Assembly: GCA_002102555.1 (NCBI GenBank)
Contig: MCFL01000014.1
Coordinates: forward strand, 1 to 64,000
From: Catenaria anguillulae PL171
Taxonomy: Eukaryota > Blastocladiomycota > Blastocladiomycetes > Blastocladiales > Catenariaceae
Length of the DNA stretch: 64,000 nucleotides
Direction: 5' to 3'
Shown: positions 58,887 through 64,000 of the stretch, one piece after another
Layout: every line of letters begins with the position of its first letter
Numbering within the stretch: position 1 is the first letter of the stretch
The notes under the pieces: generated by a model
Database searches by the model: none
What the model was told of the DNA's origin: nothing
What the model saw: the letters and a program-made list of their open reading frames with translations, nothing else
Translations under genes and position numbers: made by a program

Positions 58887-60229
58887 ATGGCCCCATCCAT
58901 CAGTCCAAATCCACCACCTCGCGCGCCGCTCACGAAACGTCGAATCGTTGTGGCGATTTCCGGCCTGGTTCTCCTCATCGTGCTCCTTTGGGTATGCCAG
59001 GGCAAGCCACCGACTCGTGTACAACGTTTGTCTAAAAGATGAACTCGTGATGGGCTTTTTCACATTCTTAGGCCAACCAAAAAGCAGGCAAGTGTTGAAA
59101 ATGACCAAACACCCCGTGATGCTCGGCAAGTCAATTCGCGTGTGGTCGTCGTCACACCCCATCCACTTCGGCTCAGAACTCTGATTCCCACACAAGTGAC
59201 GGCAGTCCACACGCACCACCTCAACCCGCACCCCAACCTCAACCAGCGCCTGTCCCAGCGCCAGCTCCGGAGCCTATCCTTGCCCAGTCTGAAACGCCAG
59301 AAACCTACCGTCAAGCGACCCTCGTCCGCGACCAGTACCTCGCCGCGCAATCGACCGCCCAAACCCTCTGGCAACCACCAACCCTCCCTCCCCTCGTCCA
59401 CCTCATCTGGCTTGGTGGCCCGCTTCCCGTCACCTCTCGCTCGTGCCTTTCGCAATGGCGCTCGCTCAACCCATCACACACTATTCTGGTCTGGGACGAC
59501 ACCAACGCCAACCACCTGGTGCGCACCCACTTCCCTTCCCTGTATGCCTACTACATCAACCTCCCTCGGCCCGTCATGCGCTCCGACTGGCTGCGCCTCA
59601 TGCTGCTGGCCGTGTTTGGCGGCGTGTACGCCGACACGGACGCGTGCCCGCTCAAGCCCGTAGCTGCTTGGAATTGCCCAAGGGCACGGGCGCCGTGTTT
59701 GGAATTGAGGTGGACTCGACGGCCGACGATTGGGCAAAGTGGTGGGGCCGCAAGTTGCAGATCTGCTCATGGACCCTGGCAAGTGTGCCTGGGCATCCCG
59801 TGTGGATGGACATGGTACACACGTCGGCGGCCAGGATTCGCGCATTGGCAAGAGTTGGAGAGGATGGGAAGCCAGTGTGGCCGCAAGGGTATGATATGAC
59901 AAATAAGATTATCGAGGTGAGTGGACCGGCCGTGGTAACGGATGTGGCATTTGCATACATGTCGCGGTTTGGAAAGACGGGCCAGGAGGAGTTGCACGGG
60001 TTGCAAGAGCCTAGGTTGTTTGGGGATGCACTCTTACTACCCATTACGGGCTTTTCGCCGGGCAGGGGGATCATGGGAAGCAAACCCACTTCGGATCCGC
60101 TCGCCTATGTGGAGCACATGTTTGCCGGTATGTCGCTTCCTCTACCAATCGCAGACGGAGTGAATGACTTGAGATATTGATTTCCACTTCATGTGTACGC
60201 TTGTAGGTACATGGAAAAACCCTTACTAG
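58887..60229 (+). CDS. OCH1-like GT32 glycosyltransferase
   Basis: Type II Golgi-type glycosyltransferase. Start at 58887 (MAPSISPNPPPRAPLTKRR) followed by a signal anchor IVVAISGLVLLIVLLW. An intron (58992-59070) leads into a proline-rich stem, then the GT32 catalytic domain: LPPLVHLIWLGGPLP, SLNPSHTILVWDD, YYINLPRPVMRSDWLRLMLL, and GGVYADTDACPLKP with the metal-binding DTD. After a break near 59665: GAVFGIEVDSTADDWAKWWG, ICSWTLASVPGHPVW, SGPAVVTDVAF. A 79-bp intron (60128-60206) precedes a last exon giving MFAGTWKNPY, the typical end of OCH1-family enzymes. The donor sugar is probably GDP-mannose by family; acceptor unknown. Convergent with the rhomboid gene. Confidence 0.87.
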
Positions 60230-60388
60230 GCGGTCGGCCCTTCGTATGACAGCGGTTGCGCATTTGCTCTCACCAGAGTTCTCTCGCTTCAAGTCCTCAA
60301 TGGCGTCAATGACTGTTTTACCTTGCCAAGTATTCGTATCTGATAATGAATTGGAGTGCAAAGACTTACTCTGACACACGTTAACTGT

Positions 60389-61807
60389 CTAACACGAGAG
60401 TGAGAAAAACAACCAGCAGCACCACTCTCTGCCATACACTGCTCCACATTCCCACGGAATGTGCTCGACCAGCGTATGCAAGACGCCTCCAATGAGTAAA
60501 ACACACATTCCGAGGCCAAGCAGCCGCCACTTCAGCTTGGACTCGTGCTGCGGCATGTCCAAGTCGGTCAGGTCGGGAATCGCCAGCAGGCCCGCAGCAA
60601 ATCCGGCAATGAGTCCCGACGAGTGAGTGATGTTATCCATGACGGGAAGCAGGCCGAGCGAAAGCATGAAGACAATTCCAAACGTCCAAAAGCGCAGCTG
60701 GCTTTGTGGGTGCAGAATGACCGAGTGGTTGAGCAAATGATCCGCAAAAGTTGCACCCATCAACCTATGTACATGGAACGAGTCTGAGTCGTCAATAACC
60801 TGGGGCAACAGAGAAGGCTCCAACGGTTCGTGCCACCCGTACCCACACACCCCGCCACTCGAGCCTATAATCACCACATCCCACGACCGCACCTGCACCG
60901 AACACAGCGTGCCAAACAATGCGCTCGCGAAAAACACAAACGCCACGCGCCACGAGCCCCATGCGCGCTCAAGCGTCGCGCCCGTCGACAACTGCCAAGA
61001 CAGGTTGGACACCAAATGCACCACCCCGCCGTGCAAAAACGGGGGCACGAGCAGCTTCCACGACTCGAATCGGAAGTTGTCCTTGATGGTGCTCGGCACG
61101 GGCGCACCAAATGACTGAAACACGGCAAAGTTGGGCCAATCAAGGGTTGGATTTGAGGTCGGCAAACCCGGCCCACACCATGATGCCGATGAGCACGGCG
61201 GTTTGAATGAGTGAGATGGAGCGCACAAAGATTGGGCGCGAATGTGGTGCGGCTGGTGTAGGGACGTGGTCTTGTAGTCGGCGGATGAGGAAGGAGCTGG
61301 CGTGAGCTTTGGGCCCGGGGTCAGGTGTGGGTACCGCACGGTCACGATTTGGAACAGAATAAAGAGGAATGTGTGAATGGCCGGATACTTTGGGGGCGTG
61401 CGAACTGGGAACGCGGCGCGCCATGTATGAAATGGGGACGCAGGCGACAGGAGCTGGTCGGCAGCATTGGCCTGTGATTGTGACAGTTCCTTGGACGGGG
61501 GGCCTTTGGCGAGCAAGTAGAGCTGCAACGAGTCGAGGTAGTCACGGATCGGACACAAGATTTCGCCGAGGTCGGGGTGCGGTTAGCAGCGACTCGTGCG
61601 AGTACGTTGGTGATCCCGGATTTGTTCGGTTCCTGGTGGTTTCTTGAGTTGCGATTTTTTTCCGGTTCCTGTTTCAATGAACAATCGAGGCGGGACAGCT
61701 TTTCCGAGCTTTCCCAGATACATTGGGCGGGTCGCAAGCGTCGTTTCCATGGCCGTTTCGACAGGCAGCAGCTGGTCCGTGGATGCCGTGGTATTGTTAC
61801 TGGCCAT
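60389..61807 (-). CDS. Rhomboid intramembrane serine protease
   Basis: Polytopic membrane protease. Start at 61807 (MASNNTTASTDQLLPVETAM); the frame extending to 61846 opens with GTG. A cytosolic N-terminus is followed by a first helix (TAVLIGIMVWAGFADLKSNP), the L1 region SWKLLVPPFLHGGVVHLVSN and LERAWGSWRVAFVFFA, and the catalytic serine in GSSGGVCGLMGATFADHLLN, split by a 68-bp intron (60775-60842). The catalytic histidine lies in NITHSSGLIAGFAAG. The core resembles animal RHBDL-type enzymes. Breaks near 61145 and 61450-61600 interrupt the N-terminal part. Both catalytic residues are present, so an active protease is expected; substrates unknown. Confidence 0.87.
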
Positions 61808-62159
61808 TCTCGGGCGAAAGGTTTCCGTCAGATCGCATTCTGACACATTTGGATCACTGCGATTGAGACGCGGCCGGACGCCGCCAGTCGTTTCCGTCCG
61901 ACGCCGTCCGTTGGCCGACTTGGGGACGGGTGGATAGATCCATGATGTCTATGAGAGAGCGAGGATGAACCAGTGTATTTCATCGAGTCTATTCCCATCC
62001 AAACATGGATCAGTGCGCACAGTTGTTGCTCTGGTTCAACAGCTCGAGATTGATTTGTTCGCAGGAATGTTGGCCGTCAAGGCGTCGCAATCCCTGTTGC
62101 ATTGACGCCGAGCGTGAGAATCGCATTGAGGCCAAACAGAAACGTCCACTGCATTGAAA
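61808..62159. promoter_or_regulatory. Short divergent intergenic region
   Basis: About 350 bases separate the divergent starts of the rhomboid gene and a coiled-coil gene, and must carry both promoters. No motif stands out. Confidence 0.4.
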
Positions 62160-63277
62160 ATGAATTCAAACTCGCTGCAATCGTTCGGACTCATGAATCA
62201 CGAGTCTCTGCTGGACTCGAAGGCGGAAAATGCGAGCCGTGACTCATTCGTCACTCCATTCCCAGAGCCCTTACCCCCTGGTCCGCAAGAGAGACGGCCA
62301 GGGTCTCGGTTGGAGACGCATCAATTGATTCGAAATCAATCTCCCGCCACGACCGATACGACAAGTCCGCGCCCGCCACCACACCTCGTGACGCTCATAA
62401 GTCGCGCGCGCCGCGTCACAGACGAGCTGACCATGCTCATAGCCAAGCAAGAAGAATCGGCTGCCAAACTGATGGATCCATCTGCCGGCTCCAATCCATC
62501 TACTCCCTCTTACATACTGTCCAGAACACGAGCATCGACATGCGACGGCACCGTTGTCACGCACTCGTCGTCGACCGTGACGTCCCGACAAGCCGCGCTC
62601 GCAGACTGGATGTCGACCCAGCTTGCCATCAACAAGCACCACTCGTCATTGACGATTGCCAACACCATGGCGATTCTTGGGTCGCGCATGCAAGCGGCCA
62701 AGCTGACGCGCGCACTCGATGCGTCTAGGGAAATGGTGACTGGATTGCAGTCGCAGTTGCGCGAGCTCGAGTCGCAGTTGCAGGCAACCAGCGGCGAGGT
62801 GGCTCAGACACAAGAGCACAATGCAAGGCTCAAGTCGCGTGTCGAGGAGTTGCAAAAGACGTGCGATGAGGCCATTGAGCATGTGCGTTGTTGTTGCTTT
62901 CCTCGTCTTACAAGTGAGTGGACTCGGAATGGGAAGGATTGATTCTGCACAATTCACCAGTACAATCGCGAGTCTGCCATGCATCGGTCGCTCCTTACCC
63001 AGCATTCGGCAGCCATTCCATGCTTCAAAAACATCGCATCAGCAGCCAAACGCTTGCCTCATCGATCGTGTTCTTGGTGTGCTATCTGCTCACTGGGCTG
63101 GCGAATCCCGTCATGCGGCTGCCGCTGAGGCTGGCCAGCATGTCCAGAAGGAGGCAACGGTGGAGCGTGTTTGTGATGCGAGTCGCGGTGGCGGTTGCAG
63201 CTGTCGTTCAGGTGAAAGGGACCGTGGGTGGGATCGTGGATTGGCTGGTGGGGATGGTGGGAGGGACTCGGGAATAA
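62160..63277 (+). CDS. Coiled-coil orphan with C-terminal membrane segment
   Basis: Start at 62160 (MNSNSLQSFGLMNHESLL). Disordered N-terminus; helical block LVTLISRARRVTDELTMLIA; then MSTQLAINKHHSSLTIANTM and a strong coiled coil (GLQSQLRELESQLQATSGEV, NARLKSRVEELQKTCDEAIE). An intron of about 90 bp (donor GTGCGT near 62882, acceptor CACCAG near 62970) continues HYNRESAMHRSLLTQHSAA. After a one-base break near 63018 comes a hydrophobic end: SSIVFLVCYLLTGLANPVMR, basic residues, then VFVMRVAVAVAAVVQV. This looks like a tail-anchored or hairpin membrane protein with a cytosolic coiled coil, such as a tether. No family recognised. Confidence 0.65.
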
Positions 63278-63414
63278 TGCATGCATGGAATCAACATACA
63301 CATGTACAATTTCGCGGAAATCTATTTCTTCGGCTCGCCCGTTCAATAGTGACAATAATCCGTCCAAACGCCCACACCGGATCACGCAACGTCCAAAAGA
63401 TAACACGCAGGTGG

Positions 63415-64000
63415 TCATTGGGTTTTTGGCGGCCTGCCAACCACGGGCGGTGGGGACATGCCCTTGAGCTTTGTCAACAGTTGCTCGCTCGTCAAGTCGG
63501 ACATTGTCAGCAGCCGGTATTTGGAGGCAATGTACTGCAAACACCCGCGCATTTCGGGCGACATGCCAGACTTGCGCAGCAGGATCATAAACTTGGATGC
63601 GGTATCGGGCGGGTTGGCGCTCGGGTCACGCAATTCCCAAGTGATTGTGGATTTGGTCGAGTAGGCAAGTTCCGACATGCGCACGGTGGTGTATCTGCGA
63701 GTGTTCAAGAGGGTCAACGTCTCGATGGCAAGAGTTGTGTCGTCGGTGATCGCCGACGGCTGCTGAGTTGATGGTTGGTCTGCTTGAAGCGAGCTCGAGC
63801 TGGAAGGAGGGGGAATGAGGAAGATGCGAGTGACGTAGGGAGACAGGAACTTGTGTGCGGCCAATGTGGACAAGGTCGAGAACAAGGTCACTGAAGAATG
63901 TTGGCAGCATGCAAAGGGCAGTTTTGTGAGTGAACATGAAGTAAAAGAGCCAGTCACTGCGTTAACGTACCACTGCCCATGAGAGTTGGGCTCAACATGA
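63415..64000 (-). CDS. TMEM70/TMEM186-like mitochondrial membrane protein (partial)
   Basis: Runs off the right edge. The last exons read SPTLMGS, then after an 80-bp intron (63891-63970) VTLFSTLSTLAAHKFLSPYV followed by TRIFLIPP, a membrane hairpin ending in a PYVTRIFL-type motif. Next: TTLAIETLTLLNTRRYTTVR, MSELAYSTKSTITWELRDP, a helical part PEMRGCLQYIASKYRLLTMS and a Pro-rich end, stop at 63415. Layout and motif recall the TMEM70/TMEM186/TMEM223 group of inner-mitochondrial assembly factors. Sequence identity to named members is low by eye, so the assignment is tentative; the N-terminal targeting sequence is not in the window. Confidence 0.5.
   Translation of the reverse strand, partial: HVEPNSHGQWYVNAVTGSFTSCSLTKLPFACCQHSSVTLFSTLSTLAAHKFLSPYVTRIFLIPPPSSSSSLQADQPSTQQPSAITDDTTLAIETLTLLNTRRYTTVRMSELAYSTKSTITWELRDPSANPPDTASKFMILLRKSGMSPEMRGCLQYIASKYRLLTMSDLTSEQLLTKLKGMSPPPVVGRPPKTQ

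Overview
This window reads as nuclear DNA of a fungus, most likely an early-diverging zoosporic lineage (Blastocladiomycota or Chytridiomycota). It is GC-rich and gene-dense on both strands, with short GT-AG introns of mostly 60-120 bp, many starting GTACGT or GTGCGT. Fungal-type genes are present: an Ssh4/Ear1-like Rsp5 adaptor, an OCH1-like GT32 glycosyltransferase, ATG8 and MED17. Beside them are genes rare or absent in yeasts: an ABCA-type transporter, an HSPA12-like Hsp70 and ankyrin-like repeats with a VLQWW-type core. The lineage is inferred; no marker was compared computationally. No rRNA, tRNA, CRISPR or transposon was found.

Layout, left to right. (1) 1-6184, minus: ABCA transporter running off the left edge. 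(2) 6.9-14.1 kb: acidic orphan, proteasome ATPase RPT3, an unidentified plus-strand gene, an orphan multi-pass membrane protein, ribosomal protein uL2. (3) 14.9-19.2 kb, minus: a long tryptophan-glycine-rich protein with a UBA-like segment. (4) 20.1-28.8 kb: HSPA12-like ATPase, a receptor-like membrane protein with a cytoplasmic SH3 domain, MED17. (5) 28.8-31.3 kb: gene-poor, with homopolymers, one orphan exon and ankyrin-like remnants. (6) 31.9-42.5 kb, minus: Argonaute, Ssh4-like adaptor, an orphan, and a NAK-family kinase joined to an ANTH domain. (7) 43.2-51.5 kb: DeSI-PUL protein, acidic-tail orphan, F-box-like orphan, Alba protein, ATG8. (8) 52.1-64 kb: coiled-coil orphans, an F-box-like short gene, NEDD8 E1 subunit ULA1/NAE1, GT32 glycosyltransferase, rhomboid protease, TMEM70-like protein (cut by the right edge).

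A technical feature dominates the annotation. Conserved genes are repeatedly broken by loss of one base, usually in a homopolymer: in RPT3, uL2, Argonaute, ULA1, HSPA12-like, the kinase and the ABC transporter. The best explanation is uncorrected long-read indel error, not pseudogenes. Coordinates below are gene spans; protein readings cross these breaks.

Leads of biological interest: a slicer-competent Argonaute about 13 kb from a GW/WG-repeat protein that could be its platform; a kinase-ANTH fusion that would put an endocytic adaptor kinase and a PIP2/clathrin adaptor fold on one chain; and several lineage-specific orphans. Ubiquitin-family traffic is well represented (RPT3, ULA1, Ssh4-like, DeSI-PUL, F-box-like, ATG8), but nothing shows that these genes are co-regulated.
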